A stretch of 32,297 nucleotides of DNA from Clostridia bacterium (GCA_017451145.1 JAFSSG010000018.1:1-32297), one strand, 5' to 3'; shown: positions 24,872 to 32,240, numbered from the stretch's first letter. Translations and numbers: made by a program. Notes: generated by a model from the sequence alone, not told the origin.

Positions 24872-26944
24872 ATGATACTCATAATAGCCGAAAAACCGAG
24901 CCTTGCAAGAAATATTGCCGCCGGCATAGGCAAAATGCAAAGAGCCGACGGCTTTTTGTATGACAAAAACTACATAATTACATGGGCTTTCGGACATCTG
25001 TTTTCTCTTGCGGATATAGAGGACTATTCGCCGAGCAGCGAGGGAAGATGGACGCTCCAAAATATCCCGTGTTTTCCCGAAAAGTTTGAATACAAATTAA
25101 AAAGGGATAAAAACGGAGTGGTTGACACAGGTGTTAAAAAGCAGTTTGAAACGATAAAAACGCTACTGAGCCGTGACGATGTGGATACCGTTGTAAATGC
25201 GGGGGACTCGGACCGTGAGGGTGAAATCATCGTCAGAATTTGCATAGACAAAGCGGATTGCAAAAATAAAGCGTTTAAGCGTCTTTGGCTTCCTGACCAG
25301 ACTCCGCAGACAGTCCGCTTTGCACTTTCGGATATGAAGGATGAATCGGAGTATGACAATCTTGCAAACGAGGGCTATGCAAGGACCTTTATGGACTGGC
25401 TTTACGGCGTGAATCTGACAAGATATGCGACACTGAAAACAGGAACGCTTTTGCGTGTCGGCAGGGTAATTGTGCCGATTGTGAAGGCGATTTATGACCG
25501 CGATATTGCAATCAGGAATTTCAAGCCTGATATCTACTATGCCATAACGAGCAAAGCCAAGACAAAGGGCGAGGAAATTGAGCTTACAAGCACGAAAAAG
25601 TTCGAAAAAAATGACTTAAAAAAGGCTGAGGAGCTTTGCGAAAAGTATAACGCACAAGAGGCAACAGTAATAGACAAAAAGACAAAAAAGGACAGCTTAA
25701 AAGCAGGAAAACTCTACTCTTTAACAAAGCTTCAGAACTTTCTCGGAAAAAAGTACAAAATGCCGATGGAGGAGAGCTTAAAAATCCTGCAAGGACTTTA
25801 TGAAAAAGGATATGTTACATATCCCAGAACAAATTCCGAGTATCTGGCTACTGCCGAAAAGGACAAAATCAAAATGATTTTGGACGGGGTTAAAAAGCTG
25901 GGCTATCCCGTTGAATTCAAGACAGGGAAAAATATTTTTGACGACTCAAAAATCGAGGCACACTCAGCACTTACGCCGACATATAAAATTCCGCAAAAGG
26001 ACGCACTGACAGATGATGAAAAAAAGGTTTACGGAGCGGTTATGCGTAGATTTGTGGCGGTTTTTTGCAGTGAGGAATGTGAGGTGCAAAAGCAGGAAAT
26101 AAAAATTGCGGTCGGGGATTTGGAGGAATTTACTTTAAAAGGGACTGTAATATTAAAACCTGGCTGGACAAAATTTGATGACTATACCAAAAAGGACAAG
26201 ATTTTGCCGGACTTAGAGAAGGGCGATAAGGTAAATATTGACTTTAAACCGCAGGAAAAGGAAACAACTCCACCAAAGCATTACACGATCGAAACGCTTA
26301 ATAATTACCTCAAAAATCCGTTCCGTGAGGACAAGCAAAATATCGAAACGGAAGACGACGCAGAGGAATACCGCGCTGTTTTCGAGGGCTTGGAGCTTGG
26401 CACAGAAGCAACAAGAACGGGTATAATAGATAATGCCATAAAAAGCGGATATATTTCGCTCAAAAAAGATGTATATAGCATACTTTCGGGCGGTGAGTTT
26501 TTAATTGAGTCATTAAAGCGAATGAATATAAGTATGGATAAATACAAAACCTCCGAGTTCGGAAAAGCCTTAAAAAAGGTGTATCACGGCGAAATGCCGA
26601 TAGAGGAGAGCGTAAAACTTGCCGAAAATGAGATAAAAAGAGTTTTTGAGGAGCAGACTGCCGATGACGGATTTGTCGGAGATATCGTAGGAAAGTGTCC
26701 GCTTTGCCAAAAAGAAGTGGTAAGAACACGGTTCGGGTACAGCTGCACAGGCTACCGTGACGGCTGTAAATTTTCGGTAAATAACGTGATTTTAGGCAAG
26801 ACGGTTTCGATAGCGAATATGAAAAAATTGCTCGAAACGGGCGAAAGCGATAAAATAGACGGATTTATTTCCAAGCGGACAGGAAAGGAATTCTCCGCAA
26901 AATTAAAACTTGAAAACGGAAAAACGGTGTTTGATTTTAATTAG
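24872..26944 (+). CDS. topB: DNA topoisomerase III
   Basis: Type IA topoisomerase of 690 residues that passes single strands and resolves replication and recombination intermediates. The N-terminal TOPRIM has AEKPSLARNIA and AGDSDREGE (about 110-117). The predicted active-site tyrosine is Tyr317 in YVTYPRTNSEYL, and the gate domains are complete. The C-terminal end carries one zinc-ribbon-like motif (CPLC ... CTGYRDGC, about 607-630). A strong purine-rich site precedes the ATG. The 3' end of the coding region forms one arm of a terminator. Confidence 0.95.
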   Translation: MILIIAEKPSLARNIAAGIGKMQRADGFLYDKNYIITWAFGHLFSLADIEDYSPSSEGRWTLQNIPCFPEKFEYKLKRDKNGVVDTGVKKQFETIKTLLSRDDVDTVVNAGDSDREGEIIVRICIDKADCKNKAFKRLWLPDQTPQTVRFALSDMKDESEYDNLANEGYARTFMDWLYGVNLTRYATLKTGTLLRVGRVIVPIVKAIYDRDIAIRNFKPDIYYAITSKAKTKGEEIELTSTKKFEKNDLKKAEELCEKYNAQEATVIDKKTKKDSLKAGKLYSLTKLQNFLGKKYKMPMEESLKILQGLYEKGYVTYPRTNSEYLATAEKDKIKMILDGVKKLGYPVEFKTGKNIFDDSKIEAHSALTPTYKIPQKDALTDDEKKVYGAVMRRFVAVFCSEECEVQKQEIKIAVGDLEEFTLKGTVILKPGWTKFDDYTKKDKILPDLEKGDKVNIDFKPQEKETTPPKHYTIETLNNYLKNPFREDKQNIETEDDAEEYRAVFEGLELGTEATRTGIIDNAIKSGYISLKKDVYSILSGGEFLIESLKRMNISMDKYKTSEFGKALKKVYHGEMPIEESVKLAENEIKRVFEEQTADDGFVGDIVGKCPLCQKEVVRTRFGYSCTGYRDGCKFSVNNVILGKTVSIANMKKLLETGESDKIDGFISKRTGKEFSAKLKLENGKTVFDFN

Positions 26945-26958
26945 TCAAACACCGTTTT
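26921..26958. terminator. bidirectional terminator between topB and the PHP phosphatase
   Basis: Perfect 14-bp arms AAAACGGTGTTTGA (26921-26934) and TCAAACACCGTTTT (26945-26958), loop of 10 bases, with A-run and T-run flanks that serve both strands. The left arm is the coding end of topB, and the right arm abuts the stop codon of the convergent gene. Confidence 0.88.
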
Positions 26959-27712
26959 AAAGTATCATTTTTTTAATAGGGTTTAATTTTGGAAGCTTCG
27001 GGACAGGCACGGTTTTGTTTTCGAGAATTTTTTGCGATGCCATATCGAGATAATCTGCATAAGCTTTTCCAAAATTCTTTTCGATGATGCTATGTGCCTC
27101 GGCAAAGCATGGAGGCCGTGACGTCAAATTATGCATATCACTTCCTAAAATATGTAAAGAGTCGCTTTCGAAAAGCTCTAAAAGCTTTTTGCGTTTTGAA
27201 TGTGCGATAAAGGACTCCGCATTTGACTGATATAAAAGATTTAATGAAAACAGGTCAGAAAACTTTTCGGAAATCTCAAAATATCTGTCAATATGTGCTA
27301 TAATAGGCTTCAATCCGAGATTCGTAATGCGGTATATCTCCTCAAAATCCTCGTCTTTCCACTCAGAAAACGGCATTTCAATCAGAATATAATCGGTGTT
27401 TTCTATGCAAAGGAGCGGAAGACAGGAAAATGTACTGAGGTTTGGCACTAAATGTACTTCACTTGCGAGAACTATTTCGGGATATGCGTCTTTTTCGTTT
27501 TCTATGGCGTCGCAAACAAGCGAATATGCCGTTTTTCTCTTTTCAAGGAAATGTTTTATACTTTCGTCGCCGTGAAACGCATAACAATGCGAAGTTGAAA
27601 CAACGGTACCAACTCCGGAAGATTTGGAAAGATTGAGCATTTCAAGGCTTTCGTTAAGGCTTGTTGCACCGTCATCAATTTCCGGCAGAAAGTGGGAATG
27701 AAAATCTGTCAT
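26957..27712 (-). CDS. CpsB/YwqE-type PHP-domain tyrosine-protein phosphatase
   Basis: A 251-residue metal-dependent phosphatase of the PHP fold. Motifs: HSHFLPEIDDGA at the N-terminus, VVSTSHCYAF, a central MPFSEWKDED region, AHIDRY and GSDMHNLTSRPP near the C-terminus, all metal-binding positions of the CpsB/CapC/YwqE family. Relatives dephosphorylate the bacterial tyrosine kinases that control capsule export. No kinase or capsule genes are nearby, which is unusual. It lies 13 bases after ireB and is probably its operon partner. Confidence 0.87.
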   Translation of the reverse strand: MTDFHSHFLPEIDDGATSLNESLEMLNLSKSSGVGTVVSTSHCYAFHGDESIKHFLEKRKTAYSLVCDAIENEKDAYPEIVLASEVHLVPNLSTFSCLPLLCIENTDYILIEMPFSEWKDEDFEEIYRITNLGLKPIIAHIDRYFEISEKFSDLFSLNLLYQSNAESFIAHSKRKKLLELFESDSLHILGSDMHNLTSRPPCFAEAHSIIEKNFGKAYADYLDMASQKILENKTVPVPKLPKLNPIKKMIL

Positions 27713-27725
27713 AAATATCCCTCGT

Positions 27726-27980
27726 TTACAGATGCTTTATATAGTTTTTCACAAGTTCTTCCAAAAGCTCATCACGCTCAACACGCACAATAAGGCTTCT
27801 TGCACCGTTATAGCTGGTTATATAGGTAGGGTCGTCCGAAAGAATGTATCCCACAATCTGACTTATGGGGTCATAGCCCTTTACCTGCAAAGCATCGTAA
27901 ACGGCGGCTAAAATATCGTGTACCTCGTTGGATTTTTCAGCACCGATGTTTATTTTCATAGTATCGTTATTAAAATCCAT
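27726..27980 (-). CDS. ireB: IreB-family regulatory phosphoprotein (UPF0297, YrzL)
   Basis: An 84-residue protein. The conserved core includes [33 protein letters not shown] and [14 protein letters not shown]. In Enterococcus faecalis, IreB is phosphorylated on N-terminal threonines by the PASTA kinase IreK and affects cephalosporin resistance. Here Thr7 is present but position 4 is Asn. The ATG at 27980 is chosen over an earlier in-frame start because AAAGGG precedes it and [10 protein letters not shown] is the family N-terminus. It has a strong promoter of its own, and the usual neighbours ruvX and DUF1292 lie upstream on the same strand. Confidence 0.93.
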   Translation of the reverse strand: MDFNNDTMKINIGAEKSNEVHDILAAVYDALQVKGYDPISQIVGYILSDDPTYITSYNGARSLIVRVERDELLEELVKNYIKHL

Positions 27981-28015
27981 ATCTATCGCCCTTTCTGACA
28001 AAATCAATTTGGATT

Positions 28016-28044
28016 ATTATATCATATAATAAACGAAAAATCAA
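28016..28044 (-). promoter_or_regulatory. promoter for ireB and the PHP phosphatase
   Basis: On the minus strand, -35 TTGATT (28039-28044), 17-bp spacer, -10 TATAAT (28016-28021), preceded by TGA (extended -10). The region around the -35 shares a 17-base identical stretch with the PqqD promoter at 29071-29087. Confidence 0.82.
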
Positions 28045-28064
28045 GGTTGACTCTTAAATAAATT

Positions 28065-28094
28065 AAAAAATCATCGGAAAAACCGATGATTTTT
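28065..28094 (-). terminator. terminator between the putative RNA gene and ireB
   Basis: 12-bp perfect arms (28066-28077 and 28083-28094; core ATCATCGG/CCGATGAT) with a five-base homopolymer loop, followed on the minus strand by a run of six T. It ends the transcript coming from the DUF1292 side just before the ireB promoter. Confidence 0.85.
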
Positions 28095-28218
28095 CATTCC
28101 CCACAAAGACCGTAATCAAGACCTGATTTCTTACCTGCATAAGCAGGTGGGTTATCGCCTTTTTGCTTTATATGTCCACTGGCAGTCCTGAAAAGGAAAG
28201 GAGGCGTATATGCTACAA
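28095..28218 (-). ncRNA. putative structured RNA, possibly 6S RNA (ssrS)
   Basis: A non-coding 125-base stretch with its own promoter-like signal upstream and a strong terminator immediately downstream, on the minus strand. It contains the hairpin ACCTGC-TTAT-GCAGGT (about 28132-28147), and an ACCC/GGGG pair can close around it. The conserved-looking blocks GCGATAACCCACCTG and GGTCTTGATTACGG remind me of clostridial 6S RNA. I cannot confirm this without a covariance model, and the end-to-end pairing expected of 6S is only partly visible. The ends given are from the predicted start site and terminator. Confidence 0.42.
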
Positions 28219-28224
28219 AAAATA

Positions 28225-28254
28225 ATGATATCCCGTATATAATTTGTTGGTAAA
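28225..28254 (-). promoter_or_regulatory. possible promoter for the putative RNA
   Basis: On the minus strand, -35 TTTACC (28249-28254), 18-bp spacer, -10 TATCAT (28225-28230). A weak match; it would start transcription near 28218. Confidence 0.35.
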
Positions 28255-28290
28255 AAATAGAGGCTTTACACGTGAATCGCAGGGAAAAAA

Positions 28291-28563
28291 TCAGTTATCC
28301 TCTTCGGCAAATTCTTCGTCGCGACGTACAAACTCATCGAATGCGGCAGTAAGCTCGTTTTCGTCATCAATCGAGACAAGCTCTGCGTCATCGCCTTCGC
28401 CGTCAACACGCATGATTACGACTTCGTCTGTTTCGTCTGTGCTTCCTTCGATAACTTCAAGCAAGGCAAAATATGTCTTGCCTTTAAATTCATACACGTC
28501 ATAAACCATAAACTCGACAGGATTGCCCTGTTCATCTTCTAAAATCAAAATATTATCTTCCAT
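28291..28563 (-). CDS. DUF1292 family protein (YrzB-like)
   Basis: A very acidic 90-residue protein of unknown function. Its N-terminal MEDNILILEDEQGNPVEF and central YEFKGKTYFALLEV match the DUF1292/YrzB family. The acidic tail (about 68-90) is long. In Firmicutes it sits with ruvX and ireB (B. subtilis yrzL-yrrK-yrzB). Here ruvX is 54 bases upstream and ireB lies downstream behind a terminator. AGGAGAAAAATT precedes the ATG. Confidence 0.88.
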   Translation of the reverse strand: MEDNILILEDEQGNPVEFMVYDVYEFKGKTYFALLEVIEGSTDETDEVVIMRVDGEGDDAELVSIDDENELTAAFDEFVRRDEEFAEEDN

Positions 28564-28617
28564 AATTTTTCTCCTAATAAGTATTTACTTGTATTTTAAT
28601 ACACTTTGCGGTATATG

Positions 28618-29028
28618 TCAACCGTTTTTACGCATATAGCCCTCAAGAATAAGACAAGCGGAAAGGGTATCGATGACGTTTTTTCTCGCACCTTTTACAG
28701 TATTCGTTTCATTAAGGTACCTTGTCGCCCCGACAGTTGTCAGCCGTTCGTCCCAAAAGTCGATTTCGCCGTCAAACACAGTTTTAAGTGACTCTGCAAA
28801 AGCATAGGTGGCGTCGGCACGAAAGCCTAAGCTTCCGTCCATGTTTTTGGGAAGACCTATAACAATTTTTTCGGGTAAGTACTCATCTATCACCTTTTTA
28901 AGCTCTGAAAGAGTCTTTTCTTCACCCTTGTTTTTTATCGTTGCGATTCCCTGTGCCGTTATTCCCAAAGGGTCAGAAACGGCAAGACCGATTCGGGCAT
29001 CACCATAGTCAATTCCTATTATACGCAT
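28618..29028 (-). CDS. ruvX: YqgF/RuvX-family putative Holliday junction resolvase / pre-16S rRNA nuclease
   Basis: RNase H-fold nuclease of 136 residues. It begins MRIIGIDYGDARIGLAVSDP, containing the first catalytic aspartate. VIGLPKNMDGSLG (about 55-68), DERLTTVGA (about 94-102) and the final Asp in the NVIDTLSACLIL helix complete the active site. The family is linked to 16S rRNA 5' maturation and Holliday junction resolution; the annotation remains ambiguous between these. The ATG at 29028 is chosen because AAGGAG lies upstream; a TTG two codons earlier is unlikely. Confidence 0.93.
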   Translation of the reverse strand: MRIIGIDYGDARIGLAVSDPLGITAQGIATIKNKGEEKTLSELKKVIDEYLPEKIVIGLPKNMDGSLGFRADATYAFAESLKTVFDGEIDFWDERLTTVGATRYLNETNTVKGARKNVIDTLSACLILEGYMRKNG

Positions 29029-29047
29029 AATCAATCTCCTTATTCAA

Positions 29048-29076
29048 AGAATAACATAGAAGAAACTAAAAGTCAA
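29048..29076 (-). promoter_or_regulatory. promoter for ruvX-DUF1292
   Basis: On the minus strand, -35 TTGACT (29071-29076), 17-bp spacer, -10 TATTCT (29048-29053) with an extended TG. Its -35 is only two bases from the divergent PqqD promoter's -35. Confidence 0.75.
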
Positions 29077-29078
29077 CC

Positions 29079-29107
29079 TTGATTTTTGTCGCAATATATG
29101 GTAAAAT
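29079..29107 (+). promoter_or_regulatory. promoter for the PqqD-S24/S26 genes
   Basis: -35 TTGATT (29079-29084), 17-bp spacer ending ATATGG, -10 TAAAAT (29102-29107), extended -10 type. Confidence 0.78.
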
Positions 29108-29140
29108 ACAAGAAGTTATATATTTTAAGAGGGGATTTTT

Positions 29141-29404
29141 ATGAAAATTAAAGACGGATTTTTATTAAGAAAAGTTGCAGACCGCTATATTGCCGTTGCT
29201 GTCGGCGAAGAATCGGTAAGTTTTAATGCGATGATTACGACAAATGAAACGGGAGCATTTTTGTGGGAAAAGCTGAAAAATGACATTTCCGAAGAAGAGC
29301 TTTTAAAAGCACTTTTGGACGAATACGATGTAGATGAAGAAACGGCAAAAGCCGACATCTCTGAGTTTTTGGAAAAATTAAGAAGCGGAAAGCTTTTGGA
29401 TTGA
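29141..29404 (+). CDS. PqqD-family protein (RiPP recognition element-like)
   Basis: An 87-residue stand-alone PqqD-like winged-helix protein: MKIKDGFLLRKVADRYIAV (beta strands), FNAMITTNETGAFLWEKL and a C-terminal helical part LLKALLDEYDVDEETAKADI. In RiPP systems this fold binds the leader of a precursor peptide and hands it to a modifying enzyme. No radical SAM or other modification enzyme is visible here. It is one base from the S24/S26 peptidase gene and certainly co-transcribed with it. GAGGGGATT precedes the ATG. Confidence 0.82.
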   Translation: MKIKDGFLLRKVADRYIAVAVGEESVSFNAMITTNETGAFLWEKLKNDISEEELLKALLDEYDVDEETAKADISEFLEKLRSGKLLD

Positions 29405-29405
29405 T

Positions 29406-29882
29406 ATGGAATATAGCCAGATTTCGCTTTCAGAGCTTTGGCCTTTGATGAAGGAGCAAATCGATAACGGCAAAACGGTGGTTTTTGCACCGAACGGAAC
29501 AAGTATGCTGCCGCTTATACGCCCGAATATCGACAGGGTTATGCTGAGAAAAGCACCGGAAAAACTTAAAAAGTATGACATACCGCTCTATTTAAGGGAG
29601 AACGGTCAATTTGTCCTGCACCGCGTTGTAGGGCTTGACGGTGACGGATATGTTATGTGCGGAGATAATCAGTACAGACGTGAACACGGCATAACGGACG
29701 GGCAAATTTTGGCCGTAGCGTGTGGAGTTTATAAGGGCAATGATTTTATGCAGTTTGACGGCAAAAAGTATTTTAAATACTGCAAAAAACAAGTTGCAAA
29801 AAAGCGGATTTACGGCGGATATATGAAAGTTCGGGGATTTGCAGGAAAAATAAAGCGTAAGATAAAAAAGCGGTTTTTATAA
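29406..29882 (+). CDS. S24/S26-family peptidase without a membrane anchor
   Basis: A 158-residue signal-peptidase/LexA-type serine peptidase. The nucleophile is probably Ser33 in PNGTSMLPLIRP; the second conserved block is QFVLHRVVG with His72, as in SipW/ER-type enzymes that use His in place of Lys, then GYVMCGDNQY. No transmembrane helix is seen, in contrast to SipW. The C-terminal 35 residues are strongly basic (KIKRKIKKRFL), perhaps a membrane or nucleic-acid contact. The pairing with PqqD suggests processing of a specific peptide; the substrate is unknown. A terminator overlaps its stop codon. Confidence 0.8.
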   Translation: MEYSQISLSELWPLMKEQIDNGKTVVFAPNGTSMLPLIRPNIDRVMLRKAPEKLKKYDIPLYLRENGQFVLHRVVGLDGDGYVMCGDNQYRREHGITDGQILAVACGVYKGNDFMQFDGKKYFKYCKKQVAKKRIYGGYMKVRGFAGKIKRKIKKRFL

Positions 29883-29894
29883 AACCGTTTTTTT
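29871..29894 (+). terminator. terminator after the S24/S26 peptidase gene
   Basis: CGGTTTT (29871-29877), loop TAT, AAAACCG (29881-29887) followed by seven T. The hairpin includes the stop codon. The stem is short and AT-rich, so read-through to the next small gene is possible. Confidence 0.8.
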
Positions 29895-29942
29895 GTTGAA
29901 TTACAGAGTGATTTTCGGGCAAACTAACAAGGGGCGAAAATT

Positions 29943-30152
29943 ATGAAAGATGGAGATTTTGAATTTGATATTATGAATAATGAAAATACCGTTGCGTCAA
30001 TGACGGAATGTACGGGACTTATCCAAATCCCGCCTGAAAATATGGCGGAGGCTGAGGCATATGCCGATATTTACACAGTTCCGAAAACGGTAAACGAAGT
30101 GAATAAAGGAAAATTCAGACATAAACGAATCAAAAAAAATCGGAGCAATTAG
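29943..30152 (+). CDS. Orphan 69-residue protein downstream of PqqD/S26 peptidase
   Basis: I do not recognise a characterised family. The N-terminal half is acidic with FEFDIMNNENTVASMTEC (about 7-24) and a single cysteine; the middle has GLIQIPPENM and an Ala/Glu/Tyr-rich part; the C-terminal 15 residues are strongly basic (KFRHKRIKKNRSN). No signal peptide or membrane segment. AAGGGGCG precedes the ATG and a terminator follows, so it is a real gene. It could be a small conserved regulator, or a substrate of the PqqD/peptidase pair; the latter is inference from position only. Confidence 0.65.
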   Translation: MKDGDFEFDIMNNENTVASMTECTGLIQIPPENMAEAEAYADIYTVPKTVNEVNKGKFRHKRIKKNRSN

Positions 30153-30165
30153 CTCCGGTTTTTTT
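30141..30165 (+). terminator. terminator between the 69-residue gene and mscL
   Basis: CGGAGC (30141-30146), loop AATTA, GCTCCG (30152-30157) followed by seven T; an A-run on the left lets it serve the minus strand (mscL) as well. Confidence 0.85.
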
Positions 30166-30556
30166 ACTTATTCTTCAAAATGTCACGGATTTCGGTCAAA
30201 AGCTCTTCCTCTTTGGTAGGAGCGGGAGGAGCAGCCTCTTCCTCTTCCTTTTTCTCGAATTTTTCTCTTATTTTGTTTATGAGCTTAACGATAGCAAATA
30301 CGGAAATGGAAATGAGCAAGAAATCGATAATTGCCTGTAAAAACTGTCCGTATGGGATAACTAAATCGTCTGTAACTTTTGCAGATAGGTCTGCAATATT
30401 TACCTTGCCTGTTATAACGCTCAGAACGGGCGTTATGATGTTTTCAACAAGCGATGTTACAATCTTTGTAAAAGCAGTACCCATAATAACGCCGACTGCC
30501 AAGTCCATAACATTGCCGCGTGAAATGAATTTTTTGAATTCGTCAAAAGCTTTCAT
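30164..30556 (-). CDS. mscL: Large-conductance mechanosensitive channel MscL
   Basis: A 130-residue homopentameric channel subunit that opens under membrane tension to release solutes during osmotic downshock. The N-terminus MKAFDEFKKFISRGNVMDLA and the first helix GVIMGTAFTKIVTSLV are typical. The second membrane helix (about 73-98) ends in KLINKIREKF, and the C-terminal cytoplasmic helix with an E-rich linker ends in EELLTEIRDILKNK. AAGGAAGG precedes the ATG. It follows glyS by 27 bases without a convincing terminator, so the two may be co-transcribed. Confidence 0.96.
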   Translation of the reverse strand: MKAFDEFKKFISRGNVMDLAVGVIMGTAFTKIVTSLVENIITPVLSVITGKVNIADLSAKVTDDLVIPYGQFLQAIIDFLLISISVFAIVKLINKIREKFEKKEEEEAAPPAPTKEEELLTEIRDILKNK

Positions 30557-30583
30557 TTGTTTTACCTTCCTTTTTTGTTTTTA

Positions 30584-31975
30584 TTAGAATCTGAGCTTTT
30601 TCTCTAAAAAAGCTTCTAATTCATCAATTTTAATACGCTCCTGTTCCATTGTGTCACGGTCACGGACAGTCACACAGCCGTCGGTTTCGGAGTCAAAATC
30701 GTAGGTGATACAGAAAGGCGTACCGATTTCGTCTTGACGGCGGTAGCGTTTTCCGATTGAACCTGCGTCATCAAATTCGACATTGAACTTTTCAGAAAGT
30801 GCGGAGAACACCTTTTCAGCACCCTCATTGAGCTTTTTGGATAGCGGAAGAACTGCCGCTTTTACAGGTGCAAGAGCAGGATTTAAGTGCAGTACGACAC
30901 GGCTGTCGCCACCTTCTAATTCTTCCTCGTCATACGCTTCTACCAAGAAAGCAAGAGTTACACGGTCTGCACCCAAAGACGGCTCGATACAGTAAGGAAC
31001 ATAGCGTTCGCCTGTCGCCTGGTCGATGTAATCCATGCTTTCGCCTGAATGATTCTGGTGTTGCATAAGGTCATAATCGGTACGGTCCGCAATACCCCAA
31101 AGCTCACCCCAGCCGAACGGGAACACAAACTCGATATCGGAGGTTGCCTTCGAATAAAAGGCAAGTTCTTCAGGTGAATGGTCGCGGAAACGCACATTTT
31201 CTTCCTTTATGCCGAGTGCCATAAGCCACTTCATGCAGTAGTCTTTCCAATAATAGAACCAATCCAAATCCTCGCCCGGCTTACAGAAAAATTCAAGCTC
31301 CATCTGCTCAAATTCACGGGTTCTGAATGTGAAGTTGCCCGGTGTAATCTCGTTTCTGAAAGATTTTCCTATCTGTCCGATACCGAAAGGAACTTTTTTC
31401 CTTGATGTACGCTGAACATTTTTGAAGTTTACGAATATTCCCTGAGCCGTTTCGGGACGGAGATAAATGGTCGATGATGAATCTTCGGTAACGCCCTGAA
31501 AGGTCTTGAACATAAGATTGAATTGACGGATATCGGTAAAATTGTGCTTTCCGCATTCGGGGCATACAATGCCGTTTTCCTCAATATATTCGAGCATTTT
31601 TTCGTTGCTCCAGCCGTCAACCGTTATGTCCTCGCCTTTTTCGTGGGCAAAGTCTTCGATAAGCTTGTCGGCTCTGTGACGTGCGTGACATTCCTTGCAG
31701 TCCATCAAAGGATCGGAAAAACCGCCGATATGTCCCGACGCAACCCAAGTTTCAGGATTCATCAGAATCGCACAGTCAACGCCCACGTTATATTTTGATT
31801 CCTGAACAAATTTTTTCCACCAAGCTTTTTTTATGTTATTTTTAAGCTCCACTCCCAAAGGGCCGTAGTCCCAGGAATTTGCAAGGCCACCGTAGATTTC
31901 ACTGCCGGGATAAATAAAGCCTCTGCCTTTGCAAAGTGCAACTATTTTGTCCATTGTTTTTTCTGAATTTTTCAC
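30584..31975 (-). CDS. glyQS: Glycine--tRNA ligase, single-chain class II type
   Basis: Charges tRNA-Gly with glycine; 463 residues, the homodimeric alpha2 type rather than the alpha2beta2 GlyQ/GlyS type of many bacteria. It shows [20 protein letters not shown] at the start, motif 2 around FRNEITP and TREFEQME, a zinc-like CxxC...CxxC pair (CKECHARH and CPECGKH) and the C-terminal anticodon-binding domain (about 360-463). The GTG at 31975 is preferred: AAAGGTGG sits at correct distance, and the promoter lies at 32007-32035. The longer in-frame ATG at 32056 would start upstream of that promoter. No T-box fits in the short leader. Confidence 0.94.
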   Translation of the reverse strand: MKNSEKTMDKIVALCKGRGFIYPGSEIYGGLANSWDYGPLGVELKNNIKKAWWKKFVQESKYNVGVDCAILMNPETWVASGHIGGFSDPLMDCKECHARHRADKLIEDFAHEKGEDITVDGWSNEKMLEYIEENGIVCPECGKHNFTDIRQFNLMFKTFQGVTEDSSSTIYLRPETAQGIFVNFKNVQRTSRKKVPFGIGQIGKSFRNEITPGNFTFRTREFEQMELEFFCKPGEDLDWFYYWKDYCMKWLMALGIKEENVRFRDHSPEELAFYSKATSDIEFVFPFGWGELWGIADRTDYDLMQHQNHSGESMDYIDQATGERYVPYCIEPSLGADRVTLAFLVEAYDEEELEGGDSRVVLHLNPALAPVKAAVLPLSKKLNEGAEKVFSALSEKFNVEFDDAGSIGKRYRRQDEIGTPFCITYDFDSETDGCVTVRDRDTMEQERIKIDELEAFLEKKLRF

Positions 31976-32006
31976 AGTCTTACCACCTTTATAAAGTATC
32001 ATTATA

Positions 32007-32035
32007 AGTTTACTTAAAAAGGGCATTTTTGTCAA
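32007..32035 (-). promoter_or_regulatory. promoter for glyQS-mscL
   Basis: On the minus strand, -35 TTGACA (32030-32035), 17-bp spacer, -10 TAAACT (32007-32012). Initiation near 32000 gives a leader of only about 25 bases. Confidence 0.75.
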
Positions 32036-32096
32036 TAGAAAATGGGAAAAAATCACAATTTAAATGCCGTTTTTTTGGATTATGTAAACATAAAAA

Positions 32097-32190
32097 TATG
32101 GATAAGTCAAAAAAGTTATCCACGCATAAAGAAAAATGCCCCAAAATAAGACAAAATCCATATAAAAATGAGGGATAACCGTGTGGATAA
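32097..32190. promoter_or_regulatory. cluster of DnaA-box-like sites
   Basis: TATGGATAA (32097-32105, one mismatch), TTATCCACG (32116-32124, one mismatch) and a perfect TGTGGATAA (32182-32190) lie within 94 bases in an AT-rich non-coding stretch. The first two form an inverted pair. Such clusters occur at oriC, upstream of dnaA, or at DnaA-titration sites; which applies cannot be judged because the window ends. Confidence 0.55.
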
Positions 32191-32200
32191 CGTGGATTGT

Positions 32201-32222
32201 AATATTGCTGTAATGCAATATT
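32201..32222. other. inverted repeat between DnaA boxes and the outward promoter
   Basis: AATATTGC (32201-32208), loop TGTAAT, GCAATATT (32215-32222). A perfect 8-bp arm pair, 18 bases ahead of a -35 element; a possible operator. Confidence 0.4.
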
Positions 32223-32240
32223 TATGTAAACCGACTAAAT

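Noticed and set aside
28213..28245. Ten-codon reading frame with a strong GGAAAGGAGG in front (plus strand)
   Set aside because: Too short to judge, and it lies on the strand opposite the likely RNA gene; the purine-rich site is better explained as the complement of a pyrimidine tract in that RNA.
28244..28504. Serine-rich 86-residue reading frame on the plus strand
   Set aside because: It is the shadow of the acidic DUF1292 gene on the other strand and has no ribosome site.
30585..30615. Terminator between glyQS and mscL
   Set aside because: An AGCTTTTT/AAAAAGCT pairing exists at the 3' end of glyQS, but it is AT-rich and lacks a following T-run on the minus strand.
31976..32040. T-box leader for glycyl-tRNA synthetase
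   Set aside because: Only about 25 bases lie between the predicted start of transcription and the GTG, and no T-box or antiterminator is seen.
31976..32056. Longer glycyl-tRNA synthetase start at an upstream ATG
   Set aside because: It would begin upstream of the promoter at 32007-32035, and the extension does not look like the family; the GTG at 31975 has a proper ribosome site.
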